From Chloroflexota bacterium (lineage in GTDB: Bacteria > Chloroflexota > Anaerolineae > Aggregatilineales > UBA2796), in the NCBI GenBank assembly GCA_021325095.1, contig JAJPHV010000121.1:1-62155 (forward strand): a stretch of DNA of 62,155 bases. Direction: 5' to 3'. A model generated the notes under the pieces. That model was not told the DNA's origin and ran no database searches. It worked only from the letters and a program-made list of their open reading frames with translations. Positions 1 to 9,221 of the stretch are shown here, piece by piece. Every line of letters begins with the position of its first letter. Within the stretch, counting starts at the first letter, position 1. The translations under genes and the position numbers were made by a program.

Positions 1-135
1 CTCAATTACGCTTGGCTGTTGAACGGCTTCGTCACAAAACGCACATCATTTTGAGCTGTTTTCAGCAGCAACAGTGTTATCTTTAGTTTCTTTTGTTCGA
101 GGCAGTACATAGAGGGCGCTACCTGGAATGTGCCT

Positions 136-2343
136 TCAGCCCGACGCTTTAACGTCGGGCGTAACCGACTTTCGATTCCAGAGCGTCGGCAGCCGGGTGC
201 GCCAGCGCGAGGCCACAGTACCAAGTGCCAGGATCAGGCCGTAAGCGATAGATAGCGTTACAGCCAGCGGGGTCGCTGCCTCCACATCGAATGCCTCAAA
301 TATGAAAGGTGGCGTGATGTCATAGTTGACATAGTTGAACCAGGGCAGCAAAAATGCCGCCGTGACGCCCGCCGCGCCGCAGATAACCTGTAACCAGAGC
401 GGCAACCCCACGCTGACAGCGAAACCCGCCACGTACAGCATCCCACTGCTGATGGCGACCAGCGGCTCGATCTCGCTGCCGTTCAGGGCAAGCTGGTGAT
501 ACAACGTGAAGTCGAAGGCCAGCACCAGCCCGCCTGCCACCGTGCCGAGCGCTGTCCGCAGCCAGAAAGGAGCGATGCGCAGCCGCTGCGCGATGTGGCG
601 GGCCAGCCAGACACCCACCGCATACAGCAGCCCGAACAGCAGCCCGAAACCGAGCGTGTTGTTAATGCGATAGCTGCCCAGAATCTCGGTGCTGCGAAAG
701 GTCACGTAAATGATCAGGGCCAGCGCCAGCACGTTGCCCACCGCCGTCCAGAAATACTGGTTGAGCGCCTCCAAAGGTCGGCGGGTCAACTGCCGGAAGG
801 CCAGCATGAGCAGCAAGCGCAGCCGCGCTGTCCCACCAATGCTGTCGGGCAAGCCGCCCACCGTCTCGTAGACCAGCAGGATCGGGTTGGCCTGTCCGGG
901 CAGCGTTGGCAGCCGCATCACCGCCCGCGCACGCCTGGCCCTACCGATCAGCGCGGCGGCCCGTTCGGCCAGCGGCGACGTGCTGGTTGCAAGCGCCGCC
1001 AGATTTTCGTCTACCTGAGCAAAGTTATCCAGGCTGATCCAGTTGCCAGGTTTCGGCAGCGCGCGCTCAAGATACTCAAGGGCCACCGGCGTGAAGTCCG
1101 AGAGCGGCATCAGGCGCTTGCCGATTTCGACCAACGTTTCAGGATCGGTCTGCCGCGTCCAGACTGTCTTGGCCGCCAGTGTCAGCGCGAGCAGGCACAC
1201 TGTGTCGCTGCCTTTCAGAATGGCGTGCCAGCAGGCGCGTCGCCGTTCCTCTTCGGTGCATTCTTGCCACCAGTAATCGACCTGCTGGCCGCTTTCGAGC
1301 GCACCGCGCAGCATCAGGGATCGGACTTCGCTGGTGATCAGCAGGGGCAAGTCGCGCAGCAAAATGTCGAGCAGGACAAAGTGGGTCAGGCTCAGGGTGA
1401 ACTCGCCGTCGTGCCAGGGTCGAAGGTCCTGTTGCAGCAAAGTTTCCGCCTCACGCAGACGGTATGCGCCCGACTCCAGCGCCTCGGTGATGGCCGGAAC
1501 CGTCACGGGGCTGGTTCCATCGCTGGCAATGCCGCGCATCAACTCACTGATGGACTGCACCACAGGCAGGGCAGTTTCTGGCCGCTTCGCCGGATCGGGC
1601 GCGGTAAGCTGCCATAGATATTCGTTGAGGCGGGCGGGCAACTTCGGGTCGGCCAGCGTCACGTCGGGCAATTCTTCAGGCTTGTTAAGCTGCCGCATCC
1701 CCAGAGCAACCTTGCCCTCATACGGTAGATCGCCCGTGAATAACTGGTACAGCAAGATGCCAAAGCTATAGATATCCGATTGTATGGACAGGCCGCCACC
1801 GGAAAACTGCTCCGGTGGCATGTAGGTCAGCGTCCCTGATGCCGAATGCATGGGCCGCGTCTCGTCGGTCAGTTGCTTGGCTAAACCGAAGTCGGTCAGA
1901 TATGGCAGGCCCTGAGCGTCCAGCAGTATATTGCCCGGTTTCAGATCGCGGTGGACAACCCGCTGCTCGTGGATGTAGTCCAGCGTGGATGCGATGGGGC
2001 CGATCAGGCGCAGCACCTCTTGTAGCGGCAGGCGGCCCCGCTCCAAACGCTGCGCGAGCGAGCCGCCCGTCACATAGCGCATGACCAGGAAGCGAAATTC
2101 CGGCGTTTCGCCAAAGTCGTATAGGGGCAGGATATACGGGTGTTCCAGGCGGCTGATCATGGTCGCTTCGCGCCCGAACTGGATGGTGTTATAGGCATCG
2201 GAGGGGCCACGCGGAATGATCTTGATAGCGACCAGGCGGTTGAGGCGGGTATCCCAGGCCGACCAGACCTCGGAAAAGCCCCCCTTGCCGATCAACTCGG
2301 TCAGGCGATAAAAGCTGACTTCTTTGCCCGCGACATTGTTCAT
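136..2343 (-). CDS. Membrane Ser/Thr protein kinase (Hanks type)
   Basis: A eukaryotic-like Ser/Thr kinase of 735 residues. The N-terminal catalytic domain (about 10-270) is complete: glycine loop GKGGFSEV at 19-26, Lys41 in AIKII, the HRDLKPGN loop at 131-138, DFG at 151-153 and a PPEQF activation-segment end. Residues 270-520 are helical with no recognised domain. The last 200 residues carry about six hydrophobic spans, so the kinase is anchored at its C terminus, unlike the usual single TM followed by PASTA. The ATG at 2343 is preferred; an in-frame TTG two codons upstream lies closer to a GAGGG and is possible. It follows an FHA gene, whose product could bind its phosphothreonine sites (inference). 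Confidence 0.93.
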   Translation of the reverse strand: MNNVAGKEVSFYRLTELIGKGGFSEVWSAWDTRLNRLVAIKIIPRGPSDAYNTIQFGREATMISRLEHPYILPLYDFGETPEFRFLVMRYVTGGSLAQRLERGRLPLQEVLRLIGPIASTLDYIHEQRVVHRDLKPGNILLDAQGLPYLTDFGLAKQLTDETRPMHSASGTLTYMPPEQFSGGGLSIQSDIYSFGILLYQLFTGDLPYEGKVALGMRQLNKPEELPDVTLADPKLPARLNEYLWQLTAPDPAKRPETALPVVQSISELMRGIASDGTSPVTVPAITEALESGAYRLREAETLLQQDLRPWHDGEFTLSLTHFVLLDILLRDLPLLITSEVRSLMLRGALESGQQVDYWWQECTEEERRRACWHAILKGSDTVCLLALTLAAKTVWTRQTDPETLVEIGKRLMPLSDFTPVALEYLERALPKPGNWISLDNFAQVDENLAALATSTSPLAERAAALIGRARRARAVMRLPTLPGQANPILLVYETVGGLPDSIGGTARLRLLLMLAFRQLTRRPLEALNQYFWTAVGNVLALALIIYVTFRSTEILGSYRINNTLGFGLLFGLLYAVGVWLARHIAQRLRIAPFWLRTALGTVAGGLVLAFDFTLYHQLALNGSEIEPLVAISSGMLYVAGFAVSVGLPLWLQVICGAAGVTAAFLLPWFNYVNYDITPPFIFEAFDVEAATPLAVTLSIAYGLILALGTVASRWRTRLPTLWNRKSVTPDVKASG
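139..160. repeat. Perfect 8-bp inverted repeat at the kinase 3' end
   Basis: GCCCGACG and CGTCGGGC flank a 6-nt loop and directly abut the stop codon of the kinase, so the last coding bases form the hairpin. No T-run follows on the minus strand, so it is not a classical intrinsic terminator. It may be a 3'-end stabiliser or a weak terminator. Confidence 0.5.
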
Positions 2344-2389
2344 ATTCAATACAGCCCTCTGTCGCCACGACAGTCAGCGCAGCGTCACG

Positions 2390-2821
2390 TTATGTCGGCA
2401 ACGCATCAATCGGCAAGATAACCTGAAATTCCAACTTTGCCAAGAACACCTGGCTGATGGCGTGGAGGCGGCGCGGGATGTGCGGAGCCAACCGCTCGCC
2501 ATCCACCCAAGTGCCGTTCGAGGAATTCAGATCCTTCAACCACCAACCATGTTCGTCGTGCCGGATGGCGGCGTGAACGCGGGACATACCGGATTCAGCA
2601 GCGCCGTAAGGCGTCAGGTCAACCTCTGGCTGCACCTGATTGCTGGCGTGGTGGCGGCCAAGCAGGACTTCCTGACCGAGTGGGACGACCACCTGAACCT
2701 GTTCCGGTTTGAGCACGAGGATCAGCGTATCCGGGGAAGACTCTCCCCGTCTGGTGACTGGCTCGGCAGGTGCGCTTTGCGTTTCCTTAACAAACACGTA
2801 AGTTTGTACAGATGTTGACAT
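2390..2821 (-). CDS. FHA domain protein
   Basis: A 143-residue cytoplasmic protein with one forkhead-associated domain (about 30-140), a phosphothreonine-peptide reader. The family signature is visible: GR at 55-56, S80-R81-x-H83 in SRVHAAI, and the NSSNG turn at 99-103. Residues 1-28 are a polar tail containing Thr and Ser, which in related proteins can be phosphorylated; that is an inference here. It lies between a LysM surface protein and a Ser/Thr kinase on the same strand, 46 bases upstream of the kinase, so it is a likely substrate or adaptor of that kinase. Confidence 0.93.
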   Translation of the reverse strand: MSTSVQTYVFVKETQSAPAEPVTRRGESSPDTLILVLKPEQVQVVVPLGQEVLLGRHHASNQVQPEVDLTPYGAAESGMSRVHAAIRHDEHGWWLKDLNSSNGTWVDGERLAPHIPRRLHAISQVFLAKLEFQVILPIDALPT

Positions 2822-3004
2822 AAACTCGCTTCTACGCCAGTTTGGAGGCTGATCGCGCTGAATCCAAAACAGGGGTCAGTCGCCCGGTCGATTATTTACA
2901 TAATATACACCGTTCCGCCATCGCCAATCCAGACCTTCCACAGATCGGGCCTGGATACACAGCAGCGAATGGCGTCCGGCCTCACATGTTGAGAATCCTG
3001 CCTG

Positions 3005-4513
3005 TCAGCTGAAGCTGACCCTGACGGCGCAAGGCGTGATCGGGAAATTGCCCGTGATGTCAACCACCGTCAACTGGAGCCAGTACAGACCCGGCGGGAA
3101 CAGACCGGTATTGAGCGTGCCGAGCACACCCTCCGTGACCTGCTGCTTGCTGTTGGCAAAGTTGTTCCAGATCGAGCCGTTGTCGGGCCGAACTTCTAGC
3201 TTGTAGAAGCTGAAATTCGGCAGTGTTGCCGTCCCGGTGACGGTGAAGACACCGTGCAATGCTGCCCCTGGCTTTGGGCTGGTGATGCGTGCCGCCGGGT
3301 TGTCGCAGCCAATGCTGGCCGCCACTGCGGTTCCGCCCGCCGGGGTCGCTGCTGCCGCACTGCCCGGTGGGACAATTAATACCTGCCCGTAATAGATCGT
3401 GTTGGGGTCGGGAATACAGTTGGCCTGCTGAATTTCTGCCACGCTAACCCCGGAGCGCCGCGCGATGCTGAACAGCGTATCGCCACGCTGGACAATGTAC
3501 GGAACCCAGCCGGGGCGGCCTGCACACTGCGGCGTCGGGAATGTCTGGACGACGGGTGTCACCGTGACGAACGTGGGGAAAGGCGTCGCAGTAGCGGTCT
3601 CGGTAGCTGTCGGCGTTTCGGTAGGTGTTACAGTGGGTGTTGCCGTCGGTGTATTGGTCAGTGTGCTGGTCGGCGTGTGGGTGGCTGTATTAGTCGCTGT
3701 ATTGGTCGCTGTCGCAGTAGCCGTGCTGGTCAGCGTACTCGTGGCGGTAGGCGGCAATGGGGTTGGTGTTGCCGTGTTGGTAGCGGTATGCGTGGCCGTG
3801 TGCGTCGCCGTATGGGTCGGCAGCACGGGCGTGCTGGTTGGGGTACTGGTTGCTGTCGGCTTCGGAGTCGGGGTAGCACTGGGCCTGGGAGTTGCAGTAG
3901 CCGTCGGCGTAAAAGTTGATGTGAAAGTCGGCGGCACGGTGTTCGTCGGCGTCAAGGTCGGCGCTTTGGTCGGCGTCGCGCTGGGCCTGGTCGCCGTTGC
4001 AGTAGGCGGCCTGGGCGTGCTGGTGGCGGATGGTGGGACTCGCGTCGGCGTCAGGGTTGGCGTCGCTGTATTTGCCTGGGCAATGGCGACTGTGGGTGGC
4101 TTCGGCGTGTTTGTGGGCGCAATCGTGGGCGGCAAAGCCGTCAGTGTTGGGCGCGTCGTGGGGACCTGCGTTGTCCCCACGACAACTGTCGCAGGCTGTG
4201 GAGAAGCAGTAGCCGAACGAGACGCAGCCTGGGTCGCCGGCTGTACGGTTGTAACGGCTGTGGTAGCTGGCATCGTAGTAGAAACAGTGGCAGAACTTGT
4301 CGCCACCGCCGTGCTGCTCGGCGCTGTGCCCTGAGCAGGTGTGCCGCCCGAACCGATCAGCGTCTGCGTCAGCGACTGCGCGTTGATCGTCGGCTCCGGT
4401 GTGGATACGGTTCGGCTGAGGGTCAGAACGATTCCAAAGATAAGGGCCAGCGCCAGCGTACCGATGGCCGCCAGCGCCACCACGACTTCATTCCCGACAT
4501 CACGACGCGGCAT
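3005..4513 (-). CDS. Membrane-anchored LysM protein with long Thr/Pro-rich linker
   Basis: 502 residues. A short basic N terminus precedes one transmembrane helix (about 10-33). A Ser/Ala/Thr stretch and then about 200 residues of near-periodic Thr-Pro and Thr-Ala-Thr units (roughly 110-320) form an extended stalk outside the membrane. A LysM domain follows (about 340-390: RGDTLFSIARRSGVS, then a QxANxI segment), the family that binds N-acetylglucosamine polymers such as peptidoglycan. The last 100 residues look like an Ig-like beta domain. The start overlaps the end of the upstream sensor gene by 14 bases, so the two are probably co-translated. The linker could be a glycosylation target (inference). 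Confidence 0.88.
   Translation of the reverse strand: MPRRDVGNEVVVALAAIGTLALALIFGIVLTLSRTVSTPEPTINAQSLTQTLIGSGGTPAQGTAPSSTAVATSSATVSTTMPATTAVTTVQPATQAASRSATASPQPATVVVGTTQVPTTRPTLTALPPTIAPTNTPKPPTVAIAQANTATPTLTPTRVPPSATSTPRPPTATATRPSATPTKAPTLTPTNTVPPTFTSTFTPTATATPRPSATPTPKPTATSTPTSTPVLPTHTATHTATHTATNTATPTPLPPTATSTLTSTATATATNTATNTATHTPTSTLTNTPTATPTVTPTETPTATETATATPFPTFVTVTPVVQTFPTPQCAGRPGWVPYIVQRGDTLFSIARRSGVSVAEIQQANCIPDPNTIYYGQVLIVPPGSAAAATPAGGTAVAASIGCDNPAARITSPKPGAALHGVFTVTGTATLPNFSFYKLEVRPDNGSIWNNFANSKQQVTEGVLGTLNTGLFPPGLYWLQLTVVDITGNFPITPCAVRVSFS
3570..4170. repeat. Low-complexity tract encoding the Thr/Pro stalk
   Basis: On the plus strand the DNA is an irregular run of GTxGGxGTx units, mirrored as Thr-Pro/Thr-Ala codons on the minus strand. 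Unit lengths of 6-12 bases recur without a fixed period. Such a tract can expand or contract by slippage in multiples of 3 without breaking the frame. Confidence 0.7.
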
Positions 4514-7500
4514 TAGCGACCTTCTCCGCGGTGGTGTGGAGCGGAATCACCAGTTTGAAGGTGCTGCCGACGCCCGGCGTGCTTTCCAGCCAGATACGCC
4601 CGCCGTGCATCTCGGCCAGCGCCCGCGCAATCGACAGGCCGACGCCCGTGTCACCCAGACCCTGGATCAGCGGGTTGTCAGCGCGGTACAGGCGGCTGAA
4701 GACGCGGCTCTGCTCCTCCAGCGGAATGCCGCCGCCCTGGTCACGCACCGCCAGGTAAATCACGTCGCCCACCTCGCCGCTGGAACCGTTGCGCGGGGGC
4801 AGGCGGAAGTCCGGCTCCATGCGCGCCGTAATTGTCACCTCGCCATCCGTTGGCGAGGCCAGATAAGCATTGGACAAAAGCTGGATCACGATCTGCTGTA
4901 GGGCGTCCCGGTCTCCGTGCACGGCGGGCAGGCTGTCCGGGAAGTCCATCTTCAACGTGATACCTTTCTCGCGGAACTGCGTTCGGGTAGCGGTGATCGC
5001 GTCGTCGATGATGTTGATCATGTCCACGTGTTCGGGCGCAAAGGTCAACTGCCCGGTGTCGATAGCCGTCACACGGATGAAATCTTCCAGCAATGTGCCC
5101 AGCCGATCTGCATTGGCCTTCACGCGCTGTAGGAACTGGCGCTGCAACGCACCCAGGATACCCACCGACTCGCCGAGCAGCAGATCGACGTAGCCGACAA
5201 TGGAACTCATCGGCGTGCGCAGTTCCTGCGCGATGCTCAACATGACTTCGGCCTGGCTGGCGTCCAGCAGCGTCGTGGTCGGTACGGGCACAGACCGCGC
5301 AATCTGCGATTCCGCCTTGTTCAGCTTCTCTTGCAGTGCCTGAATGTTGCTTTGCGCTTTCAGGAGTTGATGTTCCAGTTCGCTGCGTTCCTCGGTTAGC
5401 TCATCGATCATGTTCTTGAGCGCACCGACGCCATCCGCGCCAAGCTGTTGCAGCGTCTCGCGGTTGCCCTCGATGCGCGCCAGCAGTTGATCGCGTTCGG
5501 TTTGTAGCGCGGTACGCTCCGCCAGCAAGCGATCCCGCTCCTCCAGCAGTTTGCTGCGCTCTGCGGTCACCCGATTGCGCTCGAAAATAGTCTCCTCAAG
5601 GTCGGATTGCAGCGCCGCCAGGTCGGCCACCATCTTGGCGCGCTGGGCTTCCCACTGCTCACGATCCGCATTCGCCATCTGGCGCTCTTGTCGAAGCGAG
5701 TCGCGCTGCCGCAACAGTGCTTCACGATCCGTTGCCAGCCGCCGCAGGGCCGTTTCCATGGCAGTGATCTTGGCGGCCCGCTTCGTCTCGTTGGCGATCA
5801 ATTCATTAAACCGCTTACGTTCCGCCAGCAGCGTGTCCCGATCCTGGGCAGCCCGTTCGGCCAGCGCCTTGTAGTGGCTGCGCTCGTTGGTCAGTTGCAG
5901 GATGACCGTCGCCAACCCGGCGGGCCCGCCTTCAATGCCGAGCGCTGCCAACTGGGCTTCGACATCGCTCAACTGTGCCTTGATCTGATCGCGTTCGACG
6001 GCCAGGCGGGCCTTTTCCTCGCTCAGGTTGGTCAGCATATCGCGCAGCACAGCCGGAGCCGCCACCTGCCCACGCGCCCGGATGTCAGCCAGTTGCGCTT
6101 CAAGCTGCGCTTTCTGGTTTTGCAGTTCGTCGCGCTCTTGCTGAAGCACCCGAACCATCGCTTCCACCACTTCGTCGTCGTTGCCAGACGCGCTGGCGAG
6201 CTTGGTTTGCGCCTCCTGAAGGGCCTGCATGAGCTTCTCGCGTTCGGCTTCCAGTTGGGCACGTTCGGCGGACATTTTCGCCATGCGCTGCGTGATCGAC
6301 AGCCCTTCGGGGTCGTTCGCGCCCAGTTCGGCGATGCGCCCCCGCTCGTAGTCCAGTTCGATTTGCAGATCGCGCACCAGCGCCGACAGTTCGTTGATCT
6401 GGTTGCGGGCCAGTTCCAGGCTGGATTGCATTTCAGCGCGAGCCGCGCTCATCGTCGGCTGCTCGGCTGGCGCGCCTTCGCCCTCGACCACTGCCTGCAC
6501 AGCTTCACCTTCAAAGCGGGCGCGCTGTGCCGCCCGGCTGATAGCCAGCAGGCGCGATGCAATCGGCGCGAGCGCGGCCAGCAGACTGGTTTCGTTGTCC
6601 CGCAATTCGCGCTGCGTATAGGGCAGCGCCACGACCAGCACGCCGACGGCCTGACCTTCGCGGGTCAATGGCTGCAAATAGGCCGGGCCGATCTTCTGCA
6701 CGTCCAGCCGTGTATACAGGTCTACCAGCTCATTCAGGTGATTCTCTGTGCCCAGCGCTTTCTGCGCCCGTTCGCCGATGGCTTCTTGCAGTGTGGGCTG
6801 CTCGTCCAGCTTCAGCGCCATCGCCGCTATTGCCTTCTGCTGGACGTTGTCGTAAGCGGCGATCACGTCGGCGTATTCCGCATCGTCCAGCGTCAGCAGC
6901 GCCGTCACGTCCGCTTTCAGGGCGTTGGCGACGGCGATCACGATCTGCTGCGGCAGGTTTTCCGGCTGTTCATGCTCGATCATCACGCCCAATGCCCGGA
7001 GGAGCGTGGCCGCTTCGCGTTCGGAGGTCGAGTCGAGCGACGCCAGTTGCGGGGTGGTCAGGGCCGAGAGCGATGCCTCCACAGCCTGGTTGGCCTTGAC
7101 TTCAATGGTCGTCATCAGGCGGTCAATGACCATCCGGTACACGACGACGGGCAGGAGCGGCATTGCGGCCAGGAAGGCCAGTCGCAACGCGCCCGAATCA
7201 TCACCCTGCAAGGCGCCGCTTTGCGTCGCTAGAAATGTGCCGACGTACCCGGCCAGTACGAACACGAAGAAGATCATCTTGAGCGGCGCATCCGCCGTCG
7301 TGCGGAATCGCAGCAGGAGCAGCAGCAGCAGCACCGCCGCCAGGATCGTCGTCCCCAGTGTCCAGGCTTGCCCATAGACACTCTGGTTGAAGCCGCTGCC
7401 ATTGGCGTTATACCACTGCACGGCGGTTGTGCCGTAGGCATTGATGATACCCAGTGCCAGAAGAATGACCAGGATGTTCAGCCAGCGCCCACCGGTGTGG

Positions 7501-7841
7501 CCCGTCTCCGCGCTTGATTGCTGATCCGCCGTCAGGAAGGCCCATCCGATCAGAAGGACAACCATCGCGTTGACCGCCCGATCCAGCGGCGGCAAGATCA
7601 GCCCTGCCGGTTTGCGGGTAATCAGCACGATCATCGCGCCGATCATCAATACCACCCATGCTGCCACAACGCCAGTGGAGGCCAACGCATAGCGTCCGGC
7701 GGCGCGTTCCTCCGGGCCGCGCAGGCGCTGGCCGAGCGCCATGAACAGGGCAGCCTGACTCAAGAGAATGACGGAGAGGAAAAACAGCAGCGAAACCGGC
7801 TGTTCGACGAATAAGTTAAGGAGGTCAGGGGTCCCGCTCAC
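4500..7841 (-). CDS. Seven-TM GAF/coiled-coil sensor with degenerate HisKA and HATPase
   Basis: 1113 residues from a GTG at 7841 preceded by AAGGAG at 6-nt spacing; the longer open frame upstream has no supporting signal. About seven hydrophobic helices (5-250) precede a GAF-like region (about 265-430), a very long coiled coil rich in Glu/Arg/Gln (about 465-840), a HisKA-like dimerisation segment and an HATPase domain with N-box LLSNA, G1 DQGGGIP and G2 GVGLSIA. The usual H-box HELRTP reads QELRTP: residue 872 is Gln (codon at 5226-5228), so the acceptor His is absent. It may act as an ATP-binding scaffold or partner rather than an autokinase (inference). First gene of the LysM-FHA-kinase group. 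Confidence 0.9.
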   Translation of the reverse strand: MSGTPDLLNLFVEQPVSLLFFLSVILLSQAALFMALGQRLRGPEERAAGRYALASTGVVAAWVVLMIGAMIVLITRKPAGLILPPLDRAVNAMVVLLIGWAFLTADQQSSAETGHTGGRWLNILVILLALGIINAYGTTAVQWYNANGSGFNQSVYGQAWTLGTTILAAVLLLLLLLRFRTTADAPLKMIFFVFVLAGYVGTFLATQSGALQGDDSGALRLAFLAAMPLLPVVVYRMVIDRLMTTIEVKANQAVEASLSALTTPQLASLDSTSEREAATLLRALGVMIEHEQPENLPQQIVIAVANALKADVTALLTLDDAEYADVIAAYDNVQQKAIAAMALKLDEQPTLQEAIGERAQKALGTENHLNELVDLYTRLDVQKIGPAYLQPLTREGQAVGVLVVALPYTQRELRDNETSLLAALAPIASRLLAISRAAQRARFEGEAVQAVVEGEGAPAEQPTMSAARAEMQSSLELARNQINELSALVRDLQIELDYERGRIAELGANDPEGLSITQRMAKMSAERAQLEAEREKLMQALQEAQTKLASASGNDDEVVEAMVRVLQQERDELQNQKAQLEAQLADIRARGQVAAPAVLRDMLTNLSEEKARLAVERDQIKAQLSDVEAQLAALGIEGGPAGLATVILQLTNERSHYKALAERAAQDRDTLLAERKRFNELIANETKRAAKITAMETALRRLATDREALLRQRDSLRQERQMANADREQWEAQRAKMVADLAALQSDLEETIFERNRVTAERSKLLEERDRLLAERTALQTERDQLLARIEGNRETLQQLGADGVGALKNMIDELTEERSELEHQLLKAQSNIQALQEKLNKAESQIARSVPVPTTTLLDASQAEVMLSIAQELRTPMSSIVGYVDLLLGESVGILGALQRQFLQRVKANADRLGTLLEDFIRVTAIDTGQLTFAPEHVDMINIIDDAITATRTQFREKGITLKMDFPDSLPAVHGDRDALQQIVIQLLSNAYLASPTDGEVTITARMEPDFRLPPRNGSSGEVGDVIYLAVRDQGGGIPLEEQSRVFSRLYRADNPLIQGLGDTGVGLSIARALAEMHGGRIWLESTPGVGSTFKLVIPLHTTAEKVANAAS

Positions 7842-8147
7842 GACGTGCTCCTTCTCGTTCCCGGGTACTTCAGTTTCAGTATAGCACAAATGGTCATGGG
7901 TCGCCGGACGCGGTCTCATCAAAAAGGAACAAAAAAACAGTTGGATTTCGATTGAATAAAAGGTGCAATCCTTACAACTTGCGCGCGCCATTGCCGAAGG
8001 GGGGCCAGCACGATTTCGCGCCATCAGTTGGCAGCGCTGCGCGATCCTGTTCATTTTACCACAGGTGGCGGCTGGGCAGTTGAGGCAACCAGTCGCCACT
8101 GGCGGCGCGGCGTGAAACGAGTGGGGGTGTGCTGTCTACATGTGCGC
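7842..8147. other. Intergenic region upstream of the sensor gene
   Basis: 306 bases between two minus-strand genes. The 3' half borders the oxidoreductase stop and shows nothing recognisable. The part near 7860-7990 is AT-richer and holds the likely promoter of the sensor gene. An apparent N-terminal extension of the sensor through this stretch is Cys-rich and compositionally unlike the protein, so it is treated as non-coding. Confidence 0.6.
7878..7886 (-). promoter_or_regulatory. Extended -10 promoter for the sensor-LysM-FHA-kinase group
   Basis: Read on the minus strand: TGC followed by TATACT, an extended -10 element, 37 bases upstream of the GTG start at 7841. No good -35 box is visible at 16-18 nt, consistent with TGn-type promoters. 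Confidence 0.45.
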
Positions 8148-9221
8148 TCAGGCGGGAATGGGCGTCGCACCGGACTCGCTGGACTGGTAGGCCGCCTCGA
8201 CCAGCGCCATCGTCTTGCAGGCATCGTCCACCGACGTGGGCAGCATTTCCGACGACCCTTCCATGAAGCGCATCAGGCTAGACATCGTGCCGATAAACGC
8301 ATCGGGGAACCACGAGCCAGACAGCGGCACGCTCTCCCAGGCCGGTTCTTTGTCCGGTTCCAGCACACAATACTCGAACGAATCCGGTTCCCCCTGCGGA
8401 TAGTTCATCAGCAGGCCAAGCGTGGCCTTGATCGCGCCCCGTGTTCCTTCCCACTTCACGTAGCTCTCCTGGTGGCGCAGGCCGTACTCGTGCCCGTGAT
8501 TGACTGTGATGTTGGCCCGCAGCGTGTCGCCATAATCCAGGATCATGTTCGTCCGTGTGCTTGCCAGTTTGGCCTGCTTGGGATGACGCACGGTCTTGGC
8601 GTAGATGCCGTTCGGTTCGCCGAGGAATGAACGAATCAGGTCAAGGTAATGGACGCTATGGTACAGGATTTCGACGCGCGGAATGCCGTACATGAATGAC
8701 CACATCTGCCAGGGCGTATAGACCATCACTCGCACTTCCATATCGTGCACATCTCCGATGGCTCCCTGCGCGATCAGGCTGCGCGCCGCCAGGACATACG
8801 GCGCATAGCGGAGTTGGAAATTGACGGCGGCGATTAGCTTCTTGCTGTGGCAGATATCCAGAATCTTGCGTGCATCGGCCAGGTTTTCGCCCATTGGTTT
8901 CTGGATCAGCACGCCGCGTCCATCAGGGAGGTGTGGCAGGATGTCCAGGATAGCTGAGGCTGGCACAGCCACATCGAATACGGCGTCAGGCGGCGCACCA
9001 CGAACCGCTTCTTGCAGTGAGGCATACACTTTGGGAACGCCAAAACTGGCGGCCATATCGGCGGCACGTTTCGCGTCGAGGTCGTACACCCCAACGACGC
9101 TAAAGCCTGCCTTCCGGTATGCCGGGTAATGCGCATCCCTGACGATTCCGCCTGCGCCAATGCTGACGATGGGCCGGGGGTGTTCCGGCAGCGCCGGGGT
9201 CTGAACAATCTCGTAGCGCAT
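8148..9221 (-). CDS. Gfo/Idh/MocA family oxidoreductase
   Basis: 357 residues. The N-terminal Rossmann fold begins at residue 18 with VSIGAGGIVRDAHY, a nucleotide-binding loop in the place of GxGxxG. The family lysine motif appears as IQKPMGEN (the EKP-like segment with catalytic Lys), followed by the C-terminal alpha/beta dimerisation domain (from about 130). Family members oxidise or epimerise sugars and cyclitols with NAD(P); the substrate cannot be read from the sequence. An AAAGGTG Shine-Dalgarno lies just before the ATG. It stands alone between the sensor gene and a zinc peptidase on the same strand, with intergenic gaps that suggest its own promoter. Confidence 0.9.
   Translation of the reverse strand: MRYEIVQTPALPEHPRPIVSIGAGGIVRDAHYPAYRKAGFSVVGVYDLDAKRAADMAASFGVPKVYASLQEAVRGAPPDAVFDVAVPASAILDILPHLPDGRGVLIQKPMGENLADARKILDICHSKKLIAAVNFQLRYAPYVLAARSLIAQGAIGDVHDMEVRVMVYTPWQMWSFMYGIPRVEILYHSVHYLDLIRSFLGEPNGIYAKTVRHPKQAKLASTRTNMILDYGDTLRANITVNHGHEYGLRHQESYVKWEGTRGAIKATLGLLMNYPQGEPDSFEYCVLEPDKEPAWESVPLSGSWFPDAFIGTMSSLMRFMEGSSEMLPTSVDDACKTMALVEAAYQSSESGATPIPA

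Noticed and set aside
6..224. 72-codon minus-strand frame at the window start
   Set aside because: It overlaps the end of the Ser/Thr kinase gene in another frame and has no ribosome site or domain; the last 135 bases before the window start hold nothing I can identify.
496..1617. 373-codon plus-strand frame
   Set aside because: Antisense to the kinase gene with a Gln/Arg/His-rich shadow composition.
3465..4334. Plus-strand frame of Val/Gly repeats and a CRISPR-like appearance of the tract
   Set aside because: It is the mirror of the Thr/Pro stalk codons. Units have variable length and no constant spacers, so it is neither a Val/Gly protein gene nor a CRISPR array.
5607..7232. A 541-codon plus-strand open frame
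   Set aside because: Antisense to the coiled coil of the 1113-residue sensor; compositionally odd with Arg, His and Gln runs and no recognisable motif.
7842..8099. 86-residue N-terminal extension of the sensor kinase
   Set aside because: It contains several Cys and no conserved pattern, spans a likely promoter, and the GTG at 7841 has a good ribosome site.
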